64,000 bases of DNA from Rotaria macrura (lineage: Eukaryota > Rotifera > Eurotatoria > Philodinida > Philodinidae), in contig OENT01000711.1 of assembly GCA_900239685.1 (NCBI GenBank), positions 1-64,000 on the forward strand. The letters are read 5' to 3'. Shown here one piece after another: positions 48,570 through 59,510 of the stretch (positions are counted from its first letter, which is position 1; each line of letters opens with the position of its first letter). The translations under genes and the position numbers were made by a program. The notes under the pieces were generated by a model. It saw only the letters and a program-made list of their open reading frames with translations, did no database searches and was not told where the DNA came from.

Positions 48570-50131
48570 TCATTGAAGGGATCTTGATATCTCAATGAAA
48601 CCTCCATTTTTAACTGTGACATTTTGATTATATGTCTAAACAAACCTCCTTTACCAAATTGGGTAAAACTCAGTTAAACATATAGCTTTCGATTAAGTAC
48701 AATAGACGTGACGATCATGAAATGACCGCAATCCATGATGCCTAGTATAGAGCATATTTTAAATTTTACAGTCATGTCTTTATTTGAGCTCTAAATGAAT
48801 CGCACAGTTTTCTTCAGCATAAAATCCTCTACCGAATGATGTATAAACTGACTATAAATTGTGTAAAAATCAGATAAAAAACTCTTAAAACTATACTTTT
48901 TCGTGTGTGGAACAATAATGACAATGATAGCGCCTATTCAGGGAGATATCGAAATAGATGTGAAATCTTTATCGATCAGGCTGAAGCTGATAGATGTTAT
49001 TAATAACACTAACTTCTCGTATTGCTGAAAGTTTCAGGTCAAACGGTCTTTGTTTTCTAAATTTTCTCAAAATCATCTCAGTCCCCATTATACTATTGTN
49101 TCTGTGACATTTTGATTATATGTCTAAACAAACCTCCTTTACCAAATTGGGTAAAACTCAGTTAAACATATAGCTTTCGATTAAGTACAATAGACGTGAC
49201 GATCATGAAATGACCGCAATCCATGATGCCTAGTATAGAGCATATTTTAAATTTTACAGTCATGTCTTTATTTGAGCTCTAAATGAATCGCACAGTTTTC
49301 TTCAGCATAAAATCCTCTACCGAATGATGTATAAACTGACTATAAATTGTGTAAAAATCAGATAAAAAACTCTTAAAACTATACTTTTTCGTGTGTGGAA
49401 CAATAATGACAATGATAGCGCCTATTCAGGGAGATATCGAAATAGATGTGAAATCTTTATCGATCAGGCTGAAGCTGATAGATGTTATTAATAACACTAA
49501 CTTCTCGTATTGCTGAAAGTTTCAGGTCAAACGGTCTTTGTTTTCTAAATTTTCTCAAAATCATCTCAGTCCCCATTATACTATTGTAAGAGAATACAGC
49601 AGTATTTTCATGATAATGGTTTTCGGAAAAAATTTCAAGATCCCAAACTTTTGATTCCATAATTTAGTAGTAATAAGATAATAGTCTTCGAAAAAAACGT
49701 TTGAGCCAAATCTACCACACTGATTTGGAAAAAGCCTATTCTAAAGTTAGAGTAGTTTTCGATGTCTACTATGATATATGGTTAGAAATGTCGATGATAC
49801 TTTCACACAACACATACATGATTGTATACGATGCCTGGGTTACCCATCTCGAAATATATGTCTGGCAAAAATTTCAGGTCTCTATCACGTCCTGGTGAAG
49901 AGATGTCGTGAAACTAATGCATGCACACGACTAAGGAAAAATCTCTAAAATTGATAAAAATCCATTTATAGTGCTTTCAGTTCGTATTTCGTATCTCAGT
50001 CAAATTTCAACCTTTAGAGCCAAAAGTTTGGTTTTATACCTAAAAAGCTTATTGCCTACAAGATGAGCGCACTCACAGCAAAATCTGAGAAAATCAATTG
50101 AGCAGCTTTGGTTGTCTTTCTCGTGCATTGA
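48570..50131 (-). repeat. 1.07 kb repeat, right inverted arm with internal 486-bp duplication
   Basis: Reverse complement of 31526-32599. The segment 48614-49099 is repeated at 49102-49587 with a single N (49100) at the junction, so the arm is longer than its partner by one direct duplication. The N suggests a scaffold join or unresolved repeat rather than a true biological duplication. Confidence 0.8.
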
Positions 50132-51184
50132 CTCATAGGGACATACTCTTGAAAATGTTGTTTTTGTATTTCAAGATTTGGCGTCGAATTTGAAAGGGTG
50201 AAACGTATAAATCTTAATGTTTAGCTCATTATATTGTACTTTCTCAGAGTTATCAAACACATAATGAGGAAACCTCCAACAAATTATAGAAGTAAAACGT
50301 TTTTGTTTCGAAAACTCGCTGGAGTTGAAGCTGGAGTGATTGTGACTGTAGTTTATTCTAGTAGAACTGAGAAAGCCTTGCTCACAATCGCACACTCGAA
50401 GACAGGCATAAAAAACCTACCGTTCCAGTTCGTGGAATATATTTCTGAATAGGATGAAGAATTCACTAAAACTATACAAAATGTCGAATACGAATCTGAA
50501 TTATTAAATCTTACAGAATGTCTTATCATTCATTAAATATTCTTTGTTAAAACGTAACTTCAGTGAACATAGTCGTTGATATGAGAAAGGTGAGCTGATT
50601 TTCAATTTCTACTATTTATTATTTGACTATCAATCATTATGTATGTTTCTTCGTAACCCAACGTGAAGGTGACACCAACGAAGAACTATTGATTGGCCAA
50701 AACAAAAAGCTGCGTTCTATTGATTGTTCATGTGAATAATGCTTATTATCTTTCTATCATATTTTTCTCATCATCTGCACTTAGACGAAAGAATTGAAAC
50801 GAAAATCCCAGATACCGCTACACGCATTTTTTGGCTGAATACACTCGGCGATTGGAATCTGTGACGGATCAGACATCCATCACGACTCATTCATTAATCA
50901 TTGTCATCGCTTATCTTAATAGCTCACGTTGTTCTCTTCGTTCTGTTGTTTATTGTTATAATCAATAGTCTTGTAGAAAAAGAGGACATTCGAATAATAA
51001 ACGAAGAGCAAGTAAGTTGCTCCATCACACGTGGCGATCACACCAATCGAACTTCCGCGAATTCTCCGTTTTCACTAATTTCCATATTTTTATTTGCTTA
51101 CGGTAACTTACACTATCGATTTCTCTCTACTCTCCCTAATTTTCTTTAATTTTTCTATCATCAACCTTTACTTCTCCTACCATC
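50132..51184. other. Upstream region of the LTR retroelement
   Basis: Should contain the 5' LTR and leader if the element is complete, but no matching 3' copy was found in the window, so LTR limits cannot be drawn. A TGG-initiated sequence TGGCGATCACACC at about 51032 could be a primer binding site. The open frames at 50234-50452 and 50901-51149 have no recognisable motif. Confidence 0.35.
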
Positions 51185-52297
51185 ATGTCTGAATCCGACG
51201 GTCAAAAGTTAAAAGATTGTCTAACCACCCTTAGTGAAGGACTCCGTAACGAAATAACCCGCACCAATAACCTTGAAAGCACGCTCACTGTACTACAATC
51301 CAAAGTTACTGAACTTGAAGAACATCTTACTGAGCAATTCAGGACTCTCTCTACCACTCATGAACGTAAATATCAACACTTGGATCACTCCATCCAACAC
51401 CTGGATACCCAGGTTCAAGAGTTCCGTCTTTATGTTTCCTCACAAATATCCGAGCTCACGAGCGAACTTCGTACTACACTAACTGCTCTTCGAAATTCTA
51501 CTCCTGCCACACACCAATCACCATCTACCAAACATTGCGCTACCTCTCGTCCTCCTTTAACTTCTTCTCGTAACCACGACCCCTCCCTCGCACTTCCTTT
51601 GAGAACCACTGTCATTATTCAGCCTCCCATGGCCGCCCCGTTTTTCTCTGGCATAACGGATGAAAAACCACGTCCTTTCCTCTTACAATATCATCAATAC
51701 ACGAACTCCTCCTTTGGATGGGATAAGAAAATTCTTTTTCAAAATATTGGTCAATTCCTACGTGGAAATGTTCTCGAATGGTACACACAAATCCTCACTA
51801 GTAATAGTCCTCCTCTACATTGGGAAGTTTTTCAAACTCTTTTTTTAGAACAATTTAGTTCACCTTTACGTCTTGCTCAAATAGAACATAAGTCGCACAA
51901 ATGTATTCAAAAATCCGATGAATCGATTAACGACTCTTTAGTCCGTTTACGTAGTCTCTGGTCTGAACACAAACCGCAAGAGACAGAACGCGACCTTGTT
52001 CGACACCTTTTCACTAAAATTCGCCCTCAACTGGTATCTCTTATTGGTGTACTCAGTGATCCCACCCTCGAGAATTTTCTTTCTCGTGCCCGTGAGGCTG
52101 AACTCATTGATTTCTCTCGATCTAAACACACTTTCCGTACTGACAAATCTAATTTACCCAGTTCCTCAACCCGCTCTAACCCTAGCAATAATACTCGTTC
52201 CAATATTGTTTGCTACAATTGTAACATACCAGGACACCTGGCATCACAATGTACTCGTTCTCAATGTTCCACTTACTCAAATAATTCAAAAAACTAG
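51185..52297 (+). CDS. Gag polyprotein of the LTR retroelement
   Basis: 370 aa, uninterrupted. Residues 1-110 are predicted coiled coil by heptad pattern; a Pro/Ser/Thr-rich linker follows; residues about 150-300 form a retrotransposon Gag-type capsid region (FFSGITDEKPRPFL; WYTQILTSNSPPLHWE; SLVRLRSLW). One CCHC zinc knuckle, CYNCNIPGHLASQC, lies near residue 343. Gag assembles the particle and binds genomic RNA. The ORF ends AAC TAG, directly preceded by a slippery heptamer that can shift ribosomes into the pol frame. The start is chosen at the first ATG after the leader, CATCATGTCTG. Confidence 0.88.
   Translation: MSESDGQKLKDCLTTLSEGLRNEITRTNNLESTLTVLQSKVTELEEHLTEQFRTLSTTHERKYQHLDHSIQHLDTQVQEFRLYVSSQISELTSELRTTLTALRNSTPATHQSPSTKHCATSRPPLTSSRNHDPSLALPLRTTVIIQPPMAAPFFSGITDEKPRPFLLQYHQYTNSSFGWDKKILFQNIGQFLRGNVLEWYTQILTSNSPPLHWEVFQTLFLEQFSSPLRLAQIEHKSHKCIQKSDESINDSLVRLRSLWSEHKPQETERDLVRHLFTKIRPQLVSLIGVLSDPTLENFLSRAREAELIDFSRSKHTFRTDKSNLPSSSTRSNPSNNTRSNIVCYNCNIPGHLASQCTRSQCSTYSNNSKN
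52288..52294 (+). promoter_or_regulatory. Consensus -1 ribosomal frameshift site A AAA AAC
   Basis: In the gag frame the codons are TCA AAA AAC TAG, giving the heptamer A AAA AAC immediately before the stop. The -1 frame is closed upstream by a stop at 52282-52284 but open downstream through the protease, so a shift exactly here would produce Gag-Pol. The same heptamer is used by several retroviruses. A downstream pseudoknot has not been checked. Confidence 0.8.
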
Positions 52298-54435
52298 TAC
52301 GGAGTCTTACTGATAGGAGGTGGCGAGACTCCGCAATCCATCAACAAAAAACATCCTCTCTCTCTATTAGTTCTATCTATAACAATCTCCCTTCTTCCCA
52401 ATTACTACAAGTAACCGGTACATTGGAAGGTCATCCGACCACGTTTACTATCGATACCGGTTCGAACTTAACTGTAATTAATGAACAAGCGTTTCACCTT
52501 ATCAACAATCGCCCAAACCGTCTCATTCCTATTCACTGCCGAACACTATCTGTCCGATGTGCTAATGGTCAATTCTTACGTACACATAAACTATTTCACT
52601 TAAATATCTGTTTTTCTAATAAATGTTTTTTACATCCTGTCTATGTTCTTCCTCAATTGCAACACTTCTGCATTATCGGTCTTGACTTTCTCCGTACATA
52701 CGATCTATATGTTGGGGGAAACAATGATCAAATTTTCTTCCCCACTACATCCAACGCTAGCTTGTCACCAAGACCTCCATCGCCACCTCCTGTCCACGAT
52801 ACTCCGATAACCTCTGATAAATCCAACCTATCATCTTACTCTTTAATGGCTATTGAGTCACATCACCTACCTCCTTATCACTCCATAGTTATCCCTGTTC
52901 AACCAAAGAAACCATTTTTCGAATTCTCTGATACATACTCTTACTCCGTTTCTTCACTCAATGAAAATCCTCTTGTTGCCAACGGCCTCATCTCAACTCA
53001 AAAGACGATGTTTATTGAAGTGTCAAACTTTTCTCACCGCTCTATTGATATCTATCCTCAACAAAAATTAGCTGTCATGGCCAGGATGACCACACATCAG
53101 CTAAATATTCTAGCAGAAACATCTTCTACATATAACTCAACCACACCAAAACGTATATCTTCTCCTGATTTATCCTACTCTGATCTAGATAAAACTCAAC
53201 AAAATCAACTTATCACTCTCATAAATCAATACCCACACGTTTTCACTGAACAACCAGGTCGTACACACGTCATTAAACATATCATCGAACTTCAGCCCGG
53301 GACGAGGCCATCAAACACACAACCGTACTGCCTTCCTCCATCTAAAAAGACAATAGTAAATCAACAGTTAGAAGAAATGCTTCAAGCTGGTCAAATTACT
53401 CCCTCTCGTAGCCCCTGGGCAGCACCAATCGTTCTAGCACCCAAAAAAGATGGATCCCTTCGTTTCTGTGTCGACTATCGAAAACTAAATGCTAATACGA
53501 TCCGCACTGCTTACCCGATGCCCCGTGTAGACGACACTCTTGATTCCTTACGTGAAGCTAAATATATATCAACTCTCGGCCTCCGATCAGGCTACTGGCA
53601 AGTAGAACTTGATCCTGAGAGCCGAGATAAAACTGCTTTCATCACTCATCGAGGTCTGTATGAATTCATAGTTATGCCTTTCGGCCTCTGTAATGCCCCT
53701 GCGACATTCCAAAGATTAATGGATATTGTCCTGGCTGGCATTAAATGGCAATCATGTCTCGTTTACATCGATGACATCATTGTTTTTTCTCCCACCTTCG
53801 AAAGACACCTCCAAGACTTATCTGATGTTTTCGATCGTCTTGCTAATTCTGGTCTCACCCTTAAAGCCTCTAAACGTGATTTCTGCCGCAAAGAACTAAA
53901 ATATCTTGGACATCTAATCACATCTAGTGGAATTAAACCTGATCCTGGCCTAGTTGCTTCTGTGTTATTATTTCCCACACCAACGAAGCTAAAAGATATT
54001 CAATCATTCTTAGATGTGACTGGCTACTATTGAAAATTTATTAAGGATTATGCCAAAAGTGCTGAACCGCTACTCACCCAGATACGTTTGTCTCAAAAAT
54101 CAAAACGTTCCGCCAACACTATTGACTGTTCTGATCAGTGCACTCAAGCATTTGAACGACTCAAAACAGCACTCACTCAAGCTCCCCTTCTTCAGGCTCC
54201 CAACTTCAATGAACCATTCATCCTTAAGATAGATGCCTGTGATTATGGTCTTGGTGCTATCCTCACACAGGAATACGACAATAAAAAATTTGTCATAGCA
54301 TATGCCAGTCGAACTCAAACAGCAGCTGAACGGAACTATTTTCCTACTGAAAAAGAAACTTTAGCTATCCACTGGGCCACTAAACACTTCAGACCCTATC
54401 TCGAAGGTACAACAATTTATATTAGATCAGATTGT
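52295..54435 (+). pseudogene. Pol N-terminal part: protease, reverse transcriptase, start of RNase H
   Basis: Pol is expressed in the -1 frame after gag. The aspartic protease motif IDTGSNLTVI is at about 52450 and its distal IIGLDFL near 52675. The reverse transcriptase has the usual FCVDYRKLN, MPFGLCNAPATFQ, YIDDIIVFS (near 53763) and KLKDIQSFL motifs. The motif A aspartate (LDLRSGYW in relatives) is Gly at 53578-53580. A TGA at 54031-54033 interrupts the frame just after the polymerase; RNase H follows in the same frame (KIDACDYGLGA, PTEKETLA, IRSD) until a foldback insertion at 54437. The copy is therefore unable to encode an active polymerase. Confidence 0.88.
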
Positions 54436-54436
54436 C

Positions 54437-55398
54437 GGTTGGCCGTCAAAAGGTCGAAAGGAAAAATGTCGAAAGGAAAAATATCGAAAGGGCAAAATGT
54501 CGAAAAGAAAAATATCGAAAGGGAAGAATGTCGAAAAAAAAATATTGTCGTGGAAAATGATCGAAAAGAGTGTTTTCGAAAATTCTGACTTGAGAGAAGT
54601 ATGCTTTATTGTGTACGTTATTACTAACATGTGATAATCGAAATAAAGCATAAAGATAAATATAAAGAAGAGAAAATAATGAAATGCTATTTTTTTCGTT
54701 TTGCTACTGTATATGATAAGCCATCTAAGTACTCCATAGCACTCATAACGCCATCATAATATATTTGGCCAAGATTATCAATACGACGTTGAATTGTGAT
54801 TGTTTTCCTTTTTGTGAATTAATAAATGAAATAGTTGGTGACTCTGATTGAGTTTCATCTTCTGAAGATGCGGCAGCTGTAGCCATAATGGTAGAATTTT
54901 AGTTATATATTTACTCTTTTTTAGGGATTGTTTACCTAATCTATATCAAATATTAATCATCATCATCACAGTTACAAGAGGTCCAAAATCAAGACTAGTA
55001 GAATTACGAGAAAAAAACATGAATTATTCATATTTAGAGGGCATCATTTACTGGAGACATCGCTATTTCGTTTATTTCAAATTTTGACATTTTTTGTAGC
55101 AAGATGTATTTTTCGACTTTTTTCTCTTTCTATATTTTTTTCGACATTTTTCCCCGTTTCACAATTTTTTTCTGCATTATTCCGTTTCGATAGTTTTTCA
55201 TTCGACCATTTTCTTTTCGATATTTTTCCCTTTCGACATTTTTCTTTTCGACATTTTTCCCATTATATTTTTCCTTTCGACATTTTTCCCATTATATTTT
55301 TCCTTTCGACATTTTTCCCATTATATTTTTCCTTTCGACATTTTTCCCATTATATTTTTCCTTTCGACATTTTTCCTTTTGACCTTTCTACGGCACAC
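54437..55398. mobile_element. 962-bp foldback transposon inserted in the pol RNase H region
   Basis: Flanked by the identical 9-bp repeat CAGATTGTC (54428-54436 and 55399-55407). Inverted ends contain GGTTGGCCGTCAAAAGGTCG on the left against CCTTTTGACCTTTCTACGGC on the right; both arms are built of tandem GTCGAAAGGAAAAAT units. The middle (54600-55080) is AT-rich without a gene. The insertion is precise: pol coding resumes at the far side. Confidence 0.88.
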
Positions 55399-55407
55399 CA
55401 GATTGTC

Positions 55408-57126
55408 CAGCTCTCCAGTGGCTCCTCGATACTAAAGATTCATCTGGACGACTAGCTCGTTGGGCAATAATTTTATCTGCATTTAACATCGTCGATATCA
55501 AATCTAAACCGGGAAAACTGAATACGAACTGCGACACACTATCTCGCTACACTCTCTCTCCTAATCTTACCATATTAAATTCCACTGTATCACTATCAAC
55601 GTTGAATTTCTGGAATAATTGCACACTTCTCGATGATATTCGCACGGAACAATACAAAGACGCTCAACTCAGACCCATTGTTGATATATTATCCAATCAT
55701 ATGCACCCCCTCCATCACAAATTCCATCCACCTTTTACTCTTATTAATGGCATCCTCTATAGATATCGCCCTCATCCACATGATACTCATCAGCGACTCA
55801 CAGGCTTACGCCATCTTCTCGTTATTCCCAGATCCTTACAATCACGAATCCTCTCTTGGACTCAAGATCATCCTACTGCAGGGCATGGAGGTTGTGAAAA
55901 AACGTTTTACCGTCTCTCAAACAGGGTCTATTGGAAGACTGCGAAAAGATGTCATTCACTATATACGGTGTTGCGCTTCTTGTCAACAATATAAATATAC
56001 TAATCACTCACTTACTGCCCCATTACAAATGCACATTGTCCACGAGCCTTGGCATACAATTGGAGTAGATATCGTGGGACCATTTCCGGTCACTCAGCGA
56101 CAGAAACAGTATTTACTCGTTGTTGTCGATTATTTCACTCGTTGGGTGGAATTATTTCCTCTTAGAACAACCACCTCCACAGATATAGCGAATATATTAG
56201 TTGACGAAATTATCTGTCGATGGGGTTGTCCCACTTATATTCTCTCCGATAATGGCCCTCAATTCATCTCTGAGTTATTTACGAACATTTGCTCATCACC
56301 CGGTATTAGAAATAAAAACACTTCTAATTACCATCCTCAAACGAATATGACTGAAAGAGTCAATCGTAATATTAAGCCAATAATAGCACAATATGCTCAA
56401 GAGAATCCACACTCTTGGGATCGACATCTATCCAAATTGGCCCTCTCTCTCCGCACATCAGTTAATGAAACAACAGATGAGACACCGGCATATCTGAATT
56501 TCGGGCGGGATCCCAAATTACCCCTTGATCTCCTCCTAACGAAACCGAGCGAGAGCGAGCCCCTATTACCAACATATATATCAGCTGAAATTGATACATT
56601 TAAACGGCATCTTCGTAATGAGCTACTCACAGCTCAGCACATAGCCCAAGAACACAATGAAGTTCATAAAATACAACAGAAACATAAATATGATCAGCAC
56701 AGTTCTAACCGTTCCTTTAAAGAAGGACAACTTGTTTGGGTCTCAATCCCTTCAGTGTTAAAACATGGGAAGCTTGATCCTCTGTATCAAGGACCTTGTC
56801 GTATTGTTCAAGTCCTTAGTCCCTCCTCTTTTATCGTCCAACGTCTCTCCGACGGTGTAAATCTAGGAGTGACAAACATAGATCGTCTCAAAATCTTTTA
56901 TTCCTCGAATATGAATCGTGATACACTCCAAAGAAATATCAATCAACACCAATCAGCTACCCCGCCCCAACCATTGATGAGTGTTAAAGTGAATCATGTC
57001 AGCAACACGTCCCCTTCACACATTCATACTAATAATCATCACGCTCCTATTCCATCCTTTATTCATTCACACCCATATCAACGTCCCGTTCGCACACGTA
57101 AACAGCCTAATCGTTTGAATTTATGA
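55408..57126 (+). pseudogene. Pol C-terminal part: end of RNase H, integrase, GPY-type domain
   Basis: 55408-55600 completes RNase H (ALQWLLDTKDSSG). The integrase zinc-binding segment begins in frame at 55602 (HPTAGHGGCEKTFYRL) and a frameshift near 55938 moves the reading to the 55633-57126 frame (CCASCQQYK). The catalytic core has Asp in IGVDIVGPF, Asp in LSDNGPQF and Glu in NMTERVNRN. A C-terminal GPY/F-like module (KLDPLYQGPCRIV) is typical of Ty3/Gypsy. Integrase inserts the cDNA into the host genome. The single frameshift inactivates it. The tail after the GPY module is His/Pro-rich. Confidence 0.85.
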
Positions 57127-57310
57127 CACCACATATATTCAAAAAAAAAAGAACTGGTGGGAGAGGAAAAGCGATACCCATCTGCCGCACTACAACAATA
57201 AAGACGAGATACACCTCTCTCTTGTTCTATTTTCCCTTTCGATATAAAACAGAATCTTAAACTTTTTCCAACGTCATTCACACTCACTCACCAGAACACA
57301 TTCTGTTATC

Positions 57311-57685
57311 ATGAACACTACCCATCCATCATCTCCTCTTATATATATACATTGTTCCACTGAAACAAGCGAAAGAGGCACCGGACAGCCCCAGATAAAT
57401 GATGTCGTTAACACACACTCTCTCTCTCTGCTCATTCACTCATACGATACATCCTCTGCACATAAAAAAAAGGAAGCGATAAAGAATAAGAGAGAAATAT
57501 ATATTCTCTCTCTCCCTTCTTCTCTCATTTCATTTTATTTAGCAAACACTTCCCTATCACTCGCCCTCGCTCAATTCAACGAGTTAAAAAAAAGGGAATA
57601 TATACATCTACATATACATAATAAAATCAATCACAACATAAATAACACAATCCACACATCGAAATTCCAGTCATCATCTTTGTAA
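57311..57685 (+). CDS. Small ORF between pol and env, function unknown
   Basis: 124 aa, Ser/Ile/Leu-rich, from ATG at 57311 to a TAA just before env. No domain recognised. Reading is uninterrupted in an otherwise damaged element, but the composition (CT-rich) also makes a chance frame possible. It could be a leader or accessory ORF read from an env-type subgenomic RNA. Confidence 0.3.
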   Translation: MNTTHPSSPLIYIHCSTETSERGTGQPQINDVVNTHSLSLLIHSYDTSSAHKKKEAIKNKREIYILSLPSSLISFYLANTSLSLALAQFNELKKREYIHLHIHNKINHNINNTIHTSKFQSSSL

Positions 57686-57696
57686 GTACAATCAGA

Positions 57697-59334
57697 ATGA
57701 TACTGACTCCCTTAAACATCAGCTTCTATCATATAATCTCCCTTCTACTTCTGTTACCTTATACTTCACTCAGCTTTATCTTTTCGACTAATACCACGAT
57801 CGCACACCCAGAATCTGGCCTCTTTCTCGACTACGTGGGGCCCTATATCCCCTCTGAATGGATAATCCATAACTCAGCGATCTTCCCCATGACTACCCGA
57901 ATGTGCCACTTTCTTCCACTCTCAGCAGCTGAAAAAATCCCCTCCTGCAATATTACTCATCAACGAACTAAGCGTCTTCTCTCTGCCATCATTAGTCTCG
58001 GATTGGGAGCGATCAATCTTGGACTATCAGTCTCCAATACTCTACAAACGCTAGTCCTCCAAAAGGAGATAGCAATAGTTAGCAGAACACTCACGGAGTT
58101 CTCAGATACTACTAAAATTCATGGGGCACAACTCGTAAATATCCAGTCCGATCAAATTCAGCTAACCGCACAGCTACAAATGACACAAAAACTACTTGAG
58201 TCTCTCATCCCCATCATACAGAATGAATCCGATGCTATTAACATACTGCAAAATCAGATTTTGCTCTTACACATGCAATTTCAACATTCATTCCTCTACC
58301 AGACTCTCAACCAAATCCTTCGAAATGATCTCACTCTCGCCTTTCTCGCCCCTAATGACTTAAATACGGTTGTCTACAATATCATCCGTCAGGGAAATTT
58401 AACTTTGAATTCTCATTTCGGATCCATACCACTAGCACACATTATCACCCGCCTACTTGTTAGACAACAGGTCGACTTCATTCCTTCAACTCTCTACTCC
58501 ACTCATAACTACAACGAAATAGGACGACTAGTCATCACCAGTTTCTTCGCTGTTCCCCGATATAATTCCCCTGCTTTTCTTCTCTATAAACTCATCACTA
58601 CTCCTTTTCTTCATCAACACGAAACTCTACAATTAAGTCATATTCCCCGCTATTTTGCTATCGACCCTCAAACTAACACCACTATAGAATGGTACCCACA
58701 AGACGACCTCGGTTGTGACTTTAACCTAATGACTACATGCCGAGACACTCCACCATTTCGCCCTCTATCCAACCATTCTTGCCTGGGACAAATCCTGACT
58801 AGACTAACTTTATCAAAATGTCTGATGGCATCTACTCCCCCCTCACCTTTCTTCCTGCAACAACTACATGATAATCTATGGGTTACATCTTCCCCTCAAC
58901 CATTACATTGCATTACGTTTAGGAAAACTGATTTCCACCCGACTTCCGACCCTATATCTACTCTCAATAAACAAATCATTCTCCCCCCTGTAGCTCTCAT
59001 CAATGTCACCAGCGATTCGACAATTGCTTGCCCTGGCTTCTCTATTACAGGACGTCACACTGATCTCTCCACTCCATCTCTTATCATTCTATACAACGAC
59101 ACCCTACTCCTTAAGAATCTTTCTGTTCTTGATGTTCCCACGCATCTCACAAAAAATTACACTTGGACGACGTCCGCACTCAAAGAACATGAATTGGCAG
59201 AACTAAAGCGATTTATTCAACAACCAACCTATCAATCCAATTTCTTCAACTTGCCACCACCTATCTATACATTCCTCCTTTATCTCGGCCTCTTTGGAGC
59301 TGCAACACTCACTACAATTATTATCACTATTTAA
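57697..59334 (+). CDS. Env-like class I fusion glycoprotein
   Basis: 545 aa, uninterrupted. A hydrophobic signal-like N-terminus (about residues 8-28), then a furin-type site RTKR (residues 90-93) followed by a hydrophobic Gly/Ala/Leu stretch (94-112) that resembles a fusion peptide. After it a long heptad-type helical region (about 115-190), many N-x-S/T sequons, paired cysteines (CDFNLMTTC; NHSCLGQ) and a C-terminal hydrophobic anchor (about 523-545) with no cytoplasmic tail. This is the architecture of a class I membrane-fusion protein of retrovirus-like elements. Sequence identity to a specific viral group is not claimed. It is the best-kept ORF of the element. Confidence 0.75.
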   Translation: MILTPLNISFYHIISLLLLLPYTSLSFIFSTNTTIAHPESGLFLDYVGPYIPSEWIIHNSAIFPMTTRMCHFLPLSAAEKIPSCNITHQRTKRLLSAIISLGLGAINLGLSVSNTLQTLVLQKEIAIVSRTLTEFSDTTKIHGAQLVNIQSDQIQLTAQLQMTQKLLESLIPIIQNESDAINILQNQILLLHMQFQHSFLYQTLNQILRNDLTLAFLAPNDLNTVVYNIIRQGNLTLNSHFGSIPLAHIITRLLVRQQVDFIPSTLYSTHNYNEIGRLVITSFFAVPRYNSPAFLLYKLITTPFLHQHETLQLSHIPRYFAIDPQTNTTIEWYPQDDLGCDFNLMTTCRDTPPFRPLSNHSCLGQILTRLTLSKCLMASTPPSPFFLQQLHDNLWVTSSPQPLHCITFRKTDFHPTSDPISTLNKQIILPPVALINVTSDSTIACPGFSITGRHTDLSTPSLIILYNDTLLLKNLSVLDVPTHLTKNYTWTTSALKEHELAELKRFIQQPTYQSNFFNLPPPIYTFLLYLGLFGAATLTTIIITI

Positions 59335-59510
59335 TATTTGCGTCGCTACCAATCACAACATTCTTTCAAAGATCTGAGGGTCGTTCTTCCCCCTCTTTCA
59401 ACTATTACATCCCCAACATTATAAAATAATACATATCCCATATTGAAAGAAAAAAAAACAATCATTCCTTTTACCCTTCACTTAGTATCCCTTAATTTTC
59501 CTTGTAGATT

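Noticed and set aside
51032..51049. Primer binding site TGGCGATCACACC
   Set aside because: Position is plausible, but without an LTR boundary or a matched tRNA 3' end it cannot be supported.
50901..51149. Leader peptide gene before gag
   Set aside because: Hydrophobic translation of AT-rich leader, no motif, no related frame elsewhere.
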